Shown: positions 11,702 to 24,261 of the stretch, one piece after another | How positions within the stretch are numbered: the stretch's first letter is position 1 | How the letters are laid out: each line of letters begins with the position of its first letter | Source: Craterostigma plantagineum | Lineage: Eukaryota > Streptophyta > Magnoliopsida > Lamiales > Linderniaceae | NCBI GenBank assembly: GCA_027422505.1 | Contig: JAPQWV010000405.1 | Span: 310,001-374,000 of the forward strand | Length of the DNA stretch: 64,000 nt | Reading direction: 5' to 3' | Made by a program: the position numbers and the translations under genes | Notes under the pieces: model-generated | Databases searched by the model: none | The model's input: the letters and a program-made list of their open reading frames with translations, nothing else | What the model was told of the DNA's origin: nothing

Positions 11702-13620
11702 ATGTTGGGCTCATCAGCAACAAGAGATAGGAGCAAAGAAGCAGTTGGAATGATGGCCCTTCACGAGGCTCTGAGAAGCGTCTGTCTAAACTCAGAGTGG
11801 ACTTACTCTGTTTTCTGGACCATTCGTCCAAGACCGTAATAATACATGTTTTGTTTCTCCTCTCATCATTGTTGTTATAGAGTTGTAAAGTTCCATTTTT
11901 CTTTTTGGGTTTTTTCTTGGCTTTCTTACGGTAAAGATTCGTTTTTTTTGTTGCTGCTGCTGTGTTTACCATTTCCTTTTGACTTCTCAATAATCCAGGA
12001 GAGTTAGAGGTGGTAATGCTTGCAGAGTTGGAGACGACAATGGCAGCTTGTGAGTACAATGTTCGTTGTAATAAATCATGTTTCTCTATGAAGTTTGATG
12101 AAAATGTCAGGTGTTTTGATCTTTTCTTTCTCCCCCATCTCAGAATGTTGATGTGGGAAGATGGGTTCTGCAGAGGAAGCAGAGTTGGAGCAGATTCCTT
12201 GGATGAAATGGAAGGTGAAGATCTTGTCAGAAAAGCCTTCAGCAAAATGTCCATTCAGTTGTACAATTATGGAGAAGGGTGGGTAATGGGTAGGTGTTGT
12301 TTTTCCATTAAATGTCGCCATCGCCATCTCTTATCCAAATTACAGAAATAAAAAAAAACAATGTAAGAAAAATACAATCTCTGTCTCATTCTACAGCTCT
12401 CACACCTACCCTACCCAGTCAAGAACAAAAAAAAAACATGAACTTGAGCTAGCTGTCATACAATAGTTTTGAGTGTGTGAATGTGAGTGAGTCTACTTTG
12501 TATGGTTCTTACATAAAGATTTGAACTTTAAAGAAAATTTATTGCAGGTTGATGGGGAAAGTTGCTTCTGATAAGTGTCATAAATGGGTCTTCAAAGAGC
12601 CAACAGAATGTGAACCAAACATCTCAGACTATTGGCAGAGCTCCTTTGATGCTGTACGTATATATACACATATATATGTTACAAGTCCTACTATTACATA
12701 ATTGTTTGCACTATTCTTTCCCTGTCTGATCAGAACTATTCACTGAATTATTAACTGCAGCTACCACCTGAGTGGACTGAGCAGTTTGAATCTGGCATTC
12801 AGGTCGCAAACTTCATAATCTATACATTCTTGAATGTGTATATTTATGGTAATTTTATAATATGTATGTTTTTCACCAGACTATTGCCGTAATTCAAGCT
12901 GGACATGGGCTGCTTCAGCTTGGTTCTTGCAAGATTGTGAGTCAATGTTTTCACCATTTCTTACCATTTTCCATGTTAGTCTTAACAATGTCACAAACTT
13001 GGCTTCTATGGTAGATACCTGAAGATCTCCACTTTGTACTGAGAATGAGGCACACCTTCGAATCCCTGGGCTACCAATCGGGACTCTACGTTTCCCAACT
13101 GTTTTCCTCGCCTCGAAACGCCTCGACTTCAATGGCGACGCCCTTGAAAGAAACTATTACCATGCCTGTTCTTGCGCCACCCTTCGATTTGGGCCCACGT
13201 AACTACCAGAACCCCTTCAGTGGATCGCAAGGGATGACAATCCCACGGAAAGATGAAGCCCTTATGTTCTTACATCTTCCTCAGACATCATCACAAGCTG
13301 CTGCAAGAATGGACTACAATATGCTCTGTAACAATGATCAAGAAGATGACATCAAATGGCCTAATGGATTGTCCTTCTTTAACGCCTTGACGGGGAGAGC
13401 AGAGGAAGCTACAAAGCTTCTGTTTGATCCCCAGGGAACAGTGGACAAAACGGATCATAGCATGGATTACGGTAATAACAAGTTTAAGAGGAGCTTCACT
13501 TTACCGGCGAGAATGGATAGTTCATCTTCTTCAGCTTCCCTCCATCGTGAAACTCAGGCTGGTGAGCATAGGAACGATTCGGGGACTTACAACGATGTTA
13601 TGGGGACATTCTTAGAGTGA
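11702..13620 (+). CDS. bHLH-MYC/R2R3-MYB N-terminal-domain protein
   Basis: Seven exons: 11702-11835, 11999-12049, 12144-12278, 12548-12653, 12761-12802, 12880-12936 and 13015-13620, all in phase, giving 376 residues. The N-terminal half matches the bHLH-MYC_N fold: SEWTYSVFWTIRPRP, then RVRGGNACRVGDDNGSL, MLMWEDGFCR, YNYGEGLMGKVASD, KWVFKE, and WQSSFDALPPEWTEQFESGI. There is no basic helix-loop-helix region, so it probably does not bind DNA by itself. The C-terminal 200 residues are Ser/Thr-rich and disordered-looking. Arabidopsis relatives (At3g15240, At1g60060, At5g53900) are often mislabelled as WNK kinase-related, but no kinase motif is present. A regulatory or adaptor role like that of rice RSS3 is inference. 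Confidence 0.85.
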
Positions 13621-14757
13621 ATTGTTTTGTGACTGCGAAGGAAGACAGTTGTCTGTGTACTTCTTGGTGCTTTTTTTCTGACTCTGTTTTTGTTAGATTT
13701 CTTCAAATAAGTCAGTTCGACTAAGATTTGTAGCCCAGACAGGGAAAGCATGAGATCGGATAAGATTCTATAGTACCCGAATATAATTATGATAGCCATG
13801 TCTAACGTTTCTAATATACGTAAGAGCTTCGAGTTATCTAAAATTCATTCAACCAATTTCTGGTAACGGGTTCAATCAAGTAATGTAGACCCACAAAATC
13901 GACAAGTCCATGTCCGAAATTAAACAACTCCTTCTGTTCTCTATTTTTTCTTATCTTTTGTGAACATCGATAATTTCAAAGCCAACAAAAGGCTTGGCTG
14001 CTAAGTGCTATTTACAACTAGAAGCTAATGTCGACCTTTCCTATCAGTCACGTATTGATCAGTTGATCACCTTTCTTGCAGTGAAGTGCTTAGTTGACCT
14101 ATCCATCCTTTTTATTACACGGTCTAGAAAAGGCCATGCGGTATTCTGACTCTTTGATCAATTAATGTGCTGCCTAACTTCATCTTGTTTGCAATTTGTG
14201 GCCTAACAAATAATCTTCGCGTTATTAGTATGATAATAGCGGCGCCTCTCCCTGGAATGCTTTCACCATGGTAAAGATACAATTTTTATTGATAAAAAAA
14301 GAGGCAAACCTTTTTTTTAATCTGATATGAGAGGTTATCCGAACTCAAAAGCCCTTCATCTATTCTCGGAATTACACGATAGTGATATCTCGTGTTTGTT
14401 GTAACTTCAAAATATACACATATACAGTTACACACGACACTGCCATGGCTCTCTCCGTCCCTGTCAATGGTACTATGTTTTGATATTTTAATGAAAGAGC
14501 TCAAAGCGTTTGCCTTTCTCCCGTACCCTTTTATCTGCAAAGCTCACTGGTCAGCTGTTCTTTGTTGTTTATGTCGTAATATTTTATGTTGTTACCACAG
14601 CAGATGTGTTGTCTGAATCTGCTTGAGCTTTTCTAAACTTTCGCTGATTCTGCAGCTTTCGACGTCCTTCCCTAACCTTGTAGCATCTCAGTCGGCATAG
14701 CTGAGTTCTATAATCATCAAATCCATCACAGTTTTCGGTAATAACTCGAAAGTCGAA
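13621..14757. other. Intergenic
   Basis: Holds the 3' flank of the bHLH-MYC_N gene and the promoter and 5' UTR of the GT14 gene. Mostly AT-rich single-copy sequence. No conserved coding segment or clear repeat was recognised. Confidence 0.4.
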
Positions 14758-16203
14758 ATGGGGTACACAAACATGAAGAAGGCAAAGTGGGCTTTTCCCC
14801 TCGTAATAACTTTCCTATGCTTCGCCTTCCTCCTCGCAACCTCATTCAACCTAGGATACATTTCCTCGTCCAAAACCATAAACTCCATCTTCCTAGGATT
14901 CTCATCCATTTACGCATCGAAAAAACGCCGATCCAAGGATTCAAACTCCCCCGCCCAAGTTTGCGTATCTAATCTCGGGCTCGAAGGGCGACCTTGAGAG
15001 GCTATGGAGGGCTCTCCACGCTCTGTACCATCCATGGAACTATTACGTCATTCACCTCGACCTCGAATCGCCTTCACAGGAGAGGCTCGAGCTAGCCCAC
15101 CGCGTGGGCCACCACCCTCTTTTTCGTAAGGTCGGGAATGTTTTCGTGAACGTCGAGGCTAATATGGTAACTTACCGTGGGCCAACAATGGTCGCCAACA
15201 CACTCCACGCTTGTGCCCTTCTTCTGAAGAAGTATCAAGACTGGGATTGGTTCATCAACCTCAGTGCTTCAGATTATCCTCTGGTGACTCAAGACGGTAA
15301 GTCAGCCCTGTTTTCGAATCTTTCTCGCAAATTTGCCGAATAAACTGCTCCTATTTTCTCTTTACCGCAGATCTCCTCTCTGTATTTTCGAACGTCAGCC
15401 GAGAACTCAATTTCATCGACCATACGAGCATATTAGGCTGGAAAGAGTCAGTTTTTTTCTTCTCTTCTCGGCATTTACAACGATGCAAAAGCTTACGTAA
15501 TAGCTTCTTCGCCTTTCATTTCATTATAGGAGCGCAAGGGCGATGCCAGTGATCATAGACCCTGGACTCTACCAAGCAACAAAAGCAGACATAATATGGG
15601 CCAATCAAAGGAGAAGCTTACCAACTTCATTCAAGTTATTCGCCGGTGAGCCCTAAATTCGAGCCTCTCTTCTTCTAATTTCTCGACCTTCTTCTCAGTA
15701 CCCTTCTTCTTTCCACAGGCTCGGCGTGGGTGATACTATCGAGGGCGTTCGTAGAGTACTGCATATGGGGCTGGGAAAACCTCCCAAGAACGCTCCTAAT
15801 GTACTATGCGAACTTTGTCTCCTCCCCCGAGGGCTATTTCCAGACAGTGGCGTGCAATTCCCGGGAATTCAAATCGACGGTGGTGAACCACGACATGCAC
15901 TTCATATCGTGGGACGATCCGCCGCGGCAGCACCCGCGTTACCTCAAGGCGAACGACACGGCGAAGATGGTGAGGAGCTGCGCGCCGTTCGCCCGTAAGT
16001 TTCGCAGGGACGATCCCGCCTTGGACAGGATCGATTCCCAGCTGCTGAGGAGGACGAATGGGAGCGTGACACCTGGCGGTTGGTGTTCCGGCGAATGTCG
16101 GTGCTCCGAGGTTGGGAATGCGACTAAATTCAGACCGAGCCACGGCGGTAGGAGGCTGAGGAGGCTTGTGATAGTTGGAAGATCACCTCTTTGCCGGGAT
16201 TGA
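14758..16203 (+). CDS. GT14 family glycosyltransferase (GlcAT14-like), apparent frameshift
   Basis: Exons 14758-15296, 15371-15446, 15530-15645 and 15719-16203, about 404 residues. A type II membrane anchor (FPLVITFLCFAFLLATSF) is followed by a short stem and the GT14 core: FAYLISGSKGDLERLWRAL, YYVIHLDLE, VTYRGPTMVANTLHA, WDWFINLSASDYPLVTQ, VDPGLY-type IIDPGLYQATKADI, FKLFAGSAWVILSRAFVEY and NHDMHFISWD. It ends with the conserved TPGGWCSG segment. Plant members of this clade add glucuronic acid to arabinogalactan side chains in the Golgi. In exon 1 the membrane anchor and the catalytic core are in different frames. The shift falls in a run of six A at 14920-14925, and five would join them. 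All other phases agree. It is either a sequence error or a recently damaged gene. The Arabidopsis syntenic relative appears to be At3g15350. Confidence 0.85.
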
Positions 16204-16829
16204 GACGACGTCAGTGTGTTTAAGGATTTAGGGTTTATACGACATTTTCCCCCTTTTTATGATAATAATAATAACTTTAAATGACTTGCCCATCATCCAA
16301 TAAAAGATGTTTAATTAAATGTGTCCATTAATGATGAACAGCTGAAGTTCGTAATATCATGCATAATGCATTGAAAATTAAGACTCGCGTCCTTAGCCAA
16401 AGGAAGGTAACTACCATGATGTATGTTACCTAATATTGTATATATCCATTACCTCGAAGTGATTGTAATTTACATAACCAAGTAAAGGTTATTGTTATTA
16501 ATACATAATTAAGTGCAACAACCCCCACAACTGAAGTCCAATCCAAATACAAATCAACTTACCAAATGCATAGGCATGCATCGGATTATACTCATTCCTC
16601 ACAATGTTATCCCCATCAGGATACCAGGCAACCCAATCTCCTCTTTGCTGTTCTACTTCACTTATCAAAAACTAAAATATAACTTCAATCACCAACACAA
16701 ATTCAGAACTGCGAAGAATCACAACCCACATATCATAGCAGCCATTAATAAGCTTTCATCAAAGGTGAAAATGTACAGTTTCACTATAGAACTTTATCTG
16801 CTGAGAATTCTCCATATCCATCAAACTAT
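16204..16829. other. Intergenic
   Basis: AT-rich 3' flank of the GT14 gene on one side and the decayed minus-strand gene on the other. I searched it for the missing last exon of that gene and did not find one. Confidence 0.35.
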
Positions 16830-17253
16830 GCACTATTCAGAGGGGAAACCGTACCAGCGAGGGCAATCGAGAAGACGAAGAACACCATCGGCCAGGCGTG
16901 CGCCGGCTCGCGATCCTCCGGCAAGAACTCGTTGAAGAAGCTCAACCTCTCAGAGACGGTGGCGATGGGCTTTTTGGTCTTTTTGACTATGTAAAAATCG
17001 TACCTGAGAATCGTCTGCTGCGCAACGTCCTTCAAACCTCTTCCCAGCTCCAATAGCAGCTCCGCCAAGCCTGGGCGAAGCCCTTAATCTGATCCTTCAG
17101 AGTCTCGGCCTCCGCCGCCGCCTTCTCCGGCGACTGCACGGATGTTAAATAGGAGACTTCATCTCCGATTTCGCCGGAGGATCTTATGGCGGTGTCTCAG
17201 ACTAAGCTCGCTAGCTCGTCGGTCCACGAACTCGGCTGTGATGACACTTCCAT
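16830..17253 (-). pseudogene. Broken single-membrane-span plant protein
   Basis: Starting at ATG 17251-17253 the frame reads MEVSSQPSSWTDELASLV and meets an in-frame TGA at 17197-17199. Reading on gives an acidic segment (ETLKDQIKGFAQAW) and then a one-base shift at about 17066-17070. The next frame reads ELLLELGRGLKDVAQQTIL, FFNEFLPEDREPAHAWP and a hydrophobic stretch VFFVFSIALAG, followed by a possible GT donor. The composition and the order (helical region, then one membrane span) look like a real plant protein family whose name I do not know. With one stop, one frameshift and no following exon found, I call it a pseudogene. Sequence error is an alternative. Confidence 0.55.
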
Positions 17254-18560
17254 CAATTAGAGGTGGTATAACGATTGTTGGGTAATTTAGAAATAAAAAA
17301 CTATTTGGCTTTCCACACCATTAATTACCGTGAACAAAATGGGTAAATGCGGAGTCTCTTTACTATGGAGACGCATGGCTCTGAATACAGTACCAAAAAG
17401 AAATCAAATGACTCCTGCATTGCCACGTCATCACAAAAAACAACTATTCAACTTCATACAATGCACCTACACATAAAAACGAACAGTCTCTTGTACATTT
17501 TTTTATTGCTGTGGAATAAGGGGAATTTTGTGCCACGTGTCATCATAATAGGTCCCTGTGTAATTACCGTGAAAAGAAAGGCCAAGACTGTCTTCATTGG
17601 ATAATTTTTTATGACTATTCAATTGCTTATTAAATGAATACAGTGAATCAAATTAATGTGCATAAAGCCTGTATGACTGCCATACACATACGAAGAACAT
17701 GGACATATTAATCTACACTGTCATATACATTCAACGAATCTCACATTTTCCTAGGGGGAGGGGGGAATTTTGTTGCCACGTGTCATCACAATAGGGTCCC
17801 TATCCTACTTTTATAGTATATAGATTCTAGTTTGAGATGCTATCGAATTAAAGTTTGACTATAAAGTTTTATTTCCACTTGCGTGAGCGTGATGGAGCAT
17901 TCAATGGTCAACGAGGCGGGCCTAATGGTTCGGACCGTTACACATGTATTGGGCCCATTGATATTTCAATTCCCCACCTCGTAAAATTGATAAAATATAG
18001 GAATTTGTTGAATATTCTATCAATAGATTGCCGTTTGGTAACGAAGAAAGTGTTTGATTTATATTAAATGCGTATTTATTTTTTTACTAATTGTAATGGC
18101 ATATAGTTTTTACTTTTAAATGAAAGCAATTATGATAATAATAGTATAGTAATAACATTATTACACTTAGCTGATTTCAGAAATATTAATTTCAAACGCT
18201 GCTGATTTTTCGTAAAGCAATTATTAGCCTAAACAACATTATTGACCAATGCTGTGATGCATGTGGCTTTACGTTGTTGACAAAGCAATGTATTAATTAT
18301 GTGGAATAAATATAATATAAATACCGATGACCGTAATTAGGTTTAATTAATAAGCATGCCGTAGTCATTATTTTCTAGCGTGTGCCAATTATTTTTTGTA
18401 TTAAGGAATATTTCTCGAATTCTGCCAATCGCGCAATGGTCTGCGATTTTGCGTGTTATCAACCAACATATTAACATCATAGTTATAAACTCATATCATG
18501 AAATTATTATAAAATAAAACAATAATAATAACACCAAACATTGATGCTTAAGCGACACAG
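17254..18560. other. AT-rich intergenic with G-box repeat
   Basis: No conserved coding region. It contains two imperfect copies (17520-17556 and 17761-17798) of a segment GGGAATTTTGTGCCACGTGT followed by CATCA. Each copy contains the G-box CACGTG (17534-17539 and 17777-17782). The rest is AT-rich and unassigned. Confidence 0.45.
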
Positions 18561-19359
18561 TGTTTTTGAAGCATCCTGCGAATTGAGAGACATTTTCTTC
18601 TCTTGATTTGATTTGGCAGTGGTTATCACCGATAGGTGAGTAGTAGCTAAGCTAAACCCAATTCTTACGTAAATATCTCAGTTTCTGGCGCTATTCATTG
18701 ATTTGTCTGTATTCTGTTTATCTGGTGGCCTTGATGTAATGTGGATCCTGTTTCGGAATTGTTAGTGACGGTAGGATTGTTAGATTTCTGTTTTTTCTGA
18801 TGCGATTGGAACTAATTACTCGAGCATTTATTTGCTGTTTTGTTGCTCCTCGTTTATCTGTTTTGACTGTTTCTAATCAGTTATGGGTGCTGATTTAGGA
18901 ATTTGTGAGGGTTGCTTAATCGGATTTGTTGACGGTTGTTTGCTGATCATCTGTTTTTCAATCGGCAGCATTAAAAGTTTCTGATTGCGTTGTTGACTTT
19001 AGTTATTTTTGTTGATTGACAGGTTTGGAGAACTTGAATATTTGGGTATTGATTCTGCTGTGGAGTTCACAGTTTGCTGGTAAATGTGTATCCGTAATTA
19101 ACTTTTCTCTTTGACCCGTTTTCTGTTGCTTTTAGAAATATGTCTGAATTAGCTGTTTTCGTCTGGCTACAGCACGTTTAGTTAAATGTCCCAAATGTGA
19201 TTGTGGTTTTCATTTATTCTCGTGGATGTTGTGATGCATTCTGTTGTCAATCTCATGGTCGTCCATTGCTGATTTTCAGTGGAGTATTACTGGATTTTCT
19301 GATGAAGTCTCAGATAGCGAAATAGAGATGATAGCTGTTTTTGAGGGTTTAAAGGTACA
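18561..19359 (+). promoter_or_regulatory. Probable 5' UTR with two introns (MUCI70-like gene)
   Basis: Good splice signals divide this leader: donor GATAG|GTGAG after 18635, acceptor GACAG before 19023, donor TGCTG|GTAAAT after 19079, and acceptor TTCAG before 19280. The two introns are long and T-rich, as in plant leader introns that raise expression. The transcription start is not determined. Confidence 0.45.
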
Positions 19360-22300
19360 ATGACTGGAGGGTCATTGGGATTAAGACCATCGGGAAGTAT
19401 TGGATCGTTGCAACAATCAGTTCAAAATGGAGGCTTATACATACCTCGTAGGCCTTCAAAGTTACTTCTTACGGGATATAAAGATAAAGAAAGAACTTTG
19501 CCTTCTGCTTTCAGATATCTGAGTAGAAAAAAAGTTGCCATGCTGTTGTTATTTGTGTTTGCGCTTGTGGCTTTGCTAAGTGGATTCTTTACCGTCAGTA
19601 AGGGTAGGTCGCGCATGCGCATTTTCTTATGTTTTCTCGTTGATATCTTTCTTCTTATGATTTAAATGCTATGGTTTCCTATAACTGTTTCCAATCATGT
19701 GCATGGTGGGGGATAGTTATTGAATGACTTTCTTAATTGGTCGTGTTTATATGATCTGATGCATATTTCTTTTGTTGGATATAGAAGCTTGAAGCTTGGT
19801 TTTCTAAAATAATGTTCCGTTTCCCCTTTGGTTTTGATTGAGAGTTACATTAGTAACTAGAGCTCATATACGCCATAAATCCATGTTCTGTGAGTAATCA
19901 GATGATACCACCTGCATCTTTTAACACATTTGTATGAACGGCATGTCCTTGTTTCCAGAGGCTGATTTGGAAAATTCAAGTTTACCGTTCGATGCCAGAT
20001 ACGCGAACAACTCTCACGGTTCGCTGTTGCATAAAATAGGAGGACCTTATTATGGAAATACGAAAGTCAATAAAGTATGCGATGAAAGCAAAGGTTGGAG
20101 TTATTTTCTCAACGCTTCAGCTGTGAATAGCTCGTCGGTTGGAGCCACTCTATTGACTACCCCTTGTAAAAATTTTGCATTTCCTCCACCACCTCCTGTC
20201 GATAGAAGGCGGATTGGTCCACGTCGTAAGTTATGCTACCTTGTACGAATCCTTTTTGCTTATAGCAGGAGCTAGTGAACTTCCTGTTATAACCTATACA
20301 CGCACTTGAATGATTTCGAGTCTTTCTATCCTTTTGTAATCACTTTATGAGGTTTCTCTACGTCCCTTCAGCATGCCCAGTATGTTATGTTCCAGTGGAG
20401 GAGGCCATAGCACGTCTGCCGAAGTTGCCATTAGAATCTCCAGTTCACCATTTAACTTATTTTTCTGAGGAAAATCCATCAAGAACTGAACCACACAGAG
20501 GCTCTGATTTTGGTGGTTATCCTTCTTTGAAACAGAGATATGATTCTTTTCGTATTAGGGAGTCAATGACTGTGCACTGTGGGTAGGACAGCATTTCATT
20601 ACATCTCCAAATCGGCTTTACATATCTGTTGAATTTGTTTCAGTTTGACTTAAAGAGCTTCTTCTTCTTCTTCTTTATCTTTTTTTCTTTTTAAAAAAAA
20701 ATATATAAATAAATTATGTTCTTCAGATTTGTTAAAGGATGCAAACCTGGGTATCAAACTGGGTTTGACATTGAAGAGGCTGATCTTGAAGTGTTGGAGC
20801 AGTTCCATGAAATTATTGTTGCCTCCGCTATATTTGGTACCCCCACGCATTACTTCATTTGAACTTTATTATTTTCATTACTTTCACCTTATATATTAAT
20901 AATAAACCAGCTAACTGGAAATGCCTCCACCTCGTCCAATTTCTCAGCCTCAATCTTATTTCTTGTATGTTTTTCTGTACAGGAAATTACGATGTAATAC
21001 AACAACCGAGGAATATTAGTGAAACTGCACGAAAGAATGTTCCTTTTTTTATGTTTATTGATGAAGATACAGAAGCATACATGAAGAATTCAAGTATGTT
21101 GGGCACTGATAAACAGGTCGGACTATGGAGGATTATCGTTGTGCGAAATGTTCCTTACGATGACCCAAGGAGAAATGGAAAGGTTTGTTCACTTTGGATT
21201 GGATCCAGCTAACGCCTTGTCAGTATTTGTTCAAAGCAGGACTAATTTTAGACAATATAGGAAATTAAATTCAACATTAGCGCTTTTGAACTGCATGTGA
21301 TTTTGAATGCTGCTGCTACAATTAGTTTCTTTTTATTTTCCATGTACTAGCCTTGCCCGTTTAATTCAGTTTCAGCATCAAAATAAGTCATTTTGTGTGG
21401 GTGGTCGAAACATTCTAAACGCAATACAGGCTCGTATGTGCTTTTGAAATCTGTGAAACTGATGTATCATCTTGGTTTCTCTTTATTCTTCTGAGTAGGT
21501 GCCGAAGCTGTTGTTACACAGGCTTGTTCCAAATACTAGGTATTCTATTTGGATTGATGGAAAGCTTCAGCTTGTTGTGGATCCTTATCAGACTCTTGAG
21601 AGGTATTCTTTGTGCTTTCTTCGCCAGCTCCATCCATATATCGTTGTGGATCTTCATCACTGCCAAGTCATTCATGCATTATTTACTTGTTGGTATTAAG
21701 ATTGGGATTCATCAATCATTATTTCTCAGGTTCTTGTGGCGTGAAAATGCAACTTTTGCTATATCGAGGCACTATAGCCGCTTCGATGTTTTCGTAGAAG
21801 CTGAGGCAAACAAAGCAGGGGGGAAGTATGATAATGCGTCTATTGACCGTCAAATCGAGTTTTACAAAAAAGAGGGCTTAACACCATACACACGTGCCAA
21901 ACTTCCTATTACCAGCGGTACGAGTTACTACAAATCATACGCACTATGATGCTTGCATACACGTCTTACTCATCTTTGTTTCGCACTACTGATTAACACC
22001 GAGATGCTTCTCAGATGTTCCTGAAGGGTGTGTGATAATCAGGGAGCACATCCCCATCACAAATCTCTTCAGTTGTTTGTGGTTCAACGAAGTGGATAGA
22101 TTCACCGCCAGGGATCAACTCAGCTTTTCAACTGTGAGAGACAAAGTTAAAGCCCAAGTTAACTGGCACATCAACATGTTTCTAGATTGTGAAAGGCGAA
22201 ACTTCGTAATTCAGGTAATGTTTTTTGCTCCCTCTCTCGTTGGGAGAAGTTCGATTCTTAAGTCTTAACCACTCATATCCACCACAACTCTCATTCTGAA

Positions 22301-22722
22301 TGCTTAAAATGCCACGTACCCCTAACGAACAAACATGATCGTAGCATTTGTATATTAGGAACTCATAAATCTCCCGTGTGATGTTGCACATAGCTGCAAA
22401 ATCACAGATAACTTGTTCATGATGATTGAGATATGTATACATTGATCTGATGTGATCTTATTGTGAATCCAATTAATGGAAGGCATATCACCGAGATTTG
22501 TTGGAACAAAGAGCTCATATGGCTGCTATAAGGAGAGCCCGCCAAACGCCGGCGCCGCCGCCACCGCCACCACCACCACCACCTTCTGTTATTAACATAC
22601 GAACTCCTCCAAAAAGAATTGTTGGCCGACGTGGAAAAGAGAAGAGACCATCTTCAAGGAGGAGGCGAAGAGCAGTTATTCCTGCTAAGAACATACTAAG
22701 CAGGGATGTTTTGATTCTTTGA
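19360..22722 (+). CDS. MUCI70: MUCI70-like DUF616 probable hexosyltransferase
   Basis: Nine exons in consistent phase: 19360-19603, 19959-20225, 20372-20582, 20727-20836, 20983-21182, 21499-21602, 21730-21917, 22015-22214 and 22483-22722, giving 587 residues. It starts MTGGSLGLRPSGSIGSLQQS like Arabidopsis MUCI70. One type II anchor (VAMLLLFVFALVALLSGFF) follows a basic stretch. The DUF616 catalytic region includes HCGFVKGC, IVASAIFGNYDVIQQP, VPFFMFIDEDTE, NTRYSIWIDGKLQLVVDP and FLWRENATFAISRHYSRFDV. MUCI70 acts in the Golgi in making seed-mucilage pectin with GAUT11. The last exon adds a run of about 11 prolines (22551-22583) and a very basic tail (RRGKEKRPSSRRRRR). The family assignment is firm, and the ortholog could also be the At4g38500 paralog. 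Confidence 0.88.
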
Positions 22723-22932
22723 AATTCTTCATTCTTTTTTTCTTTTTTTCTTGTGATTATGCCATGGAAGGAACTGTATAGTGGTTTTTTAGACAGGATC
22801 CTTTTTTGAACATTTCCATAATCTTGAAAATTAATTAATGACTGGTTGTTGCAAATCAATAATCAAGTGCCATCACAATTAAATGGGATTAAATTATAGG
22901 AAAGCTCTTACACAATTTCCATTTAAAACGTT

Positions 22933-23708
22933 GGGTCTGTTTGGTTGGAAGGATGTGTTTGAATGGTATTAGTTTTAGTTGAGTTTATATAATGGTGGTA
23001 AGAGTTTTTTGTGGTGTTTGGTTGATGGGTTAATAATAATATCCGAGATGTTTGGTAGATGGGTTTAGATGGTATTAGGTTTAATTAATTTAAATTACAA
23101 TTTTATCCTTTTTTGAAATTAAATAAATTGGTCTCCAATTTTTCGCCATTCATCTGCAAACTCGTCCTCTACAGTGAATAATCATACAATTTTTAGTTTG
23201 GATATTATCCACACTCACGATAAACAAAATAACATCTAATCGATTGACAAAATCACTATACCCTTACGTTAGGTCTTCATTGGAGTTTTGCCGAGGTGTT
23301 TTAAGCAACTAATCACGATTCACGATGACAAAAGGGGGAAATCTTCAATCTTAGCTTTGGCAGATAGATGCAATGCAAGGTTAATTGCCTCATTTTCACA
23401 TTTAATCAAAGAAAATCCATGTAAAAATGAGTTGGGATTGTTTATTCAATATAAAAATCAAAGAAATGAATTCTGTCGATCTACATAGGGAACGAACAAT
23501 TAGGAAATAAAGTTTGATATAAAGGATAAATTTGTCACAAAAGAAGTAGTAGATAAAGGTAGGTGGGTAGACTGATTTAGATAATACCTTATTGGGGATA
23601 TTAATAGGGTATAATTAAATCCTACCACTAAAATAACTCCAACCAAATACAACATTAAGTAATACTAACCCTTCTAATCCCCTCTAATACCATCAACCAA
23701 ACGGGCTC
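22933..23708. mobile_element. Non-autonomous element with long terminal inverted repeats
   Basis: Left end GGGTCTGTTTGGTTGG and right end (reverse complement) GAGCCCGTTTGGTTGATGG. The inverted similarity continues inward for well over 100 bp (GGTATTAG, GGGTTTAGATGG-like blocks). The middle is AT-rich and non-coding. Ends of the type G-rich plus GTTTGGTT are common in plant PIF/Harbinger- or hAT-like MITEs. I could not fix the target-site duplication, so the superfamily is open. Confidence 0.6.
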
Positions 23709-24261
23709 GGAACCACACCCAAAATAATAAATATTGGATAAATAGATCAAATATATACTGAATGCCCATGATCTCAGCCCATGCCCATGGACACAGATAA
23801 GATCCAAACTGCGTTGCAATATTCAAGAAGAACAAAAGCCAGCTACGAGTCGGACATATTTTACAAAATATCTTTCTATCATAGTGGTACGTAGTGTCGA
23901 TCTATGATGCCTAAAACGTGTTGATTAATGTCACATCACATTTTGATGTTGAAGCGACATGCTGATTTGGCACGAATCGTGTCAAATCAGTAGGTGCCCA
24001 TATAAGGTGCTCACATAAGGTGAACACCATATCATTCATCCACAACAATAATACATTAAATATGATCCTTCTCCTTGTCAACAGTTAGGGCCAAGCAAAC
24101 GCTCCTATTTCAAAAAGTACAACCGTCACTCAACCGATTTTTTTTAATAGATCCTTTTAATATATCATTTTATTCAAAGAAAAGCATATCGATATTCCAC
24201 AGTTGTATTCACCTCCCTCTTTCACCACCCTCACTTCCTCGCCCCACAAAGCTTCTGTCAA
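23709..24261. other. Intergenic
   Basis: Non-coding spacer between the inverted-repeat element and the B3 remnant. Some short direct repeats (ATAAGGTGCTCAC/ATAAGGTGAACACC) lie at about 24002-24028. Nothing else was recognised. Confidence 0.35.

Noticed and set aside
11649..12254. A 201-codon minus-strand frame antisense to the bHLH-MYC_N gene
   Set aside because: It covers exons and introns of the conserved plus-strand gene, has low-complexity Lys/Ser composition and matches no family.
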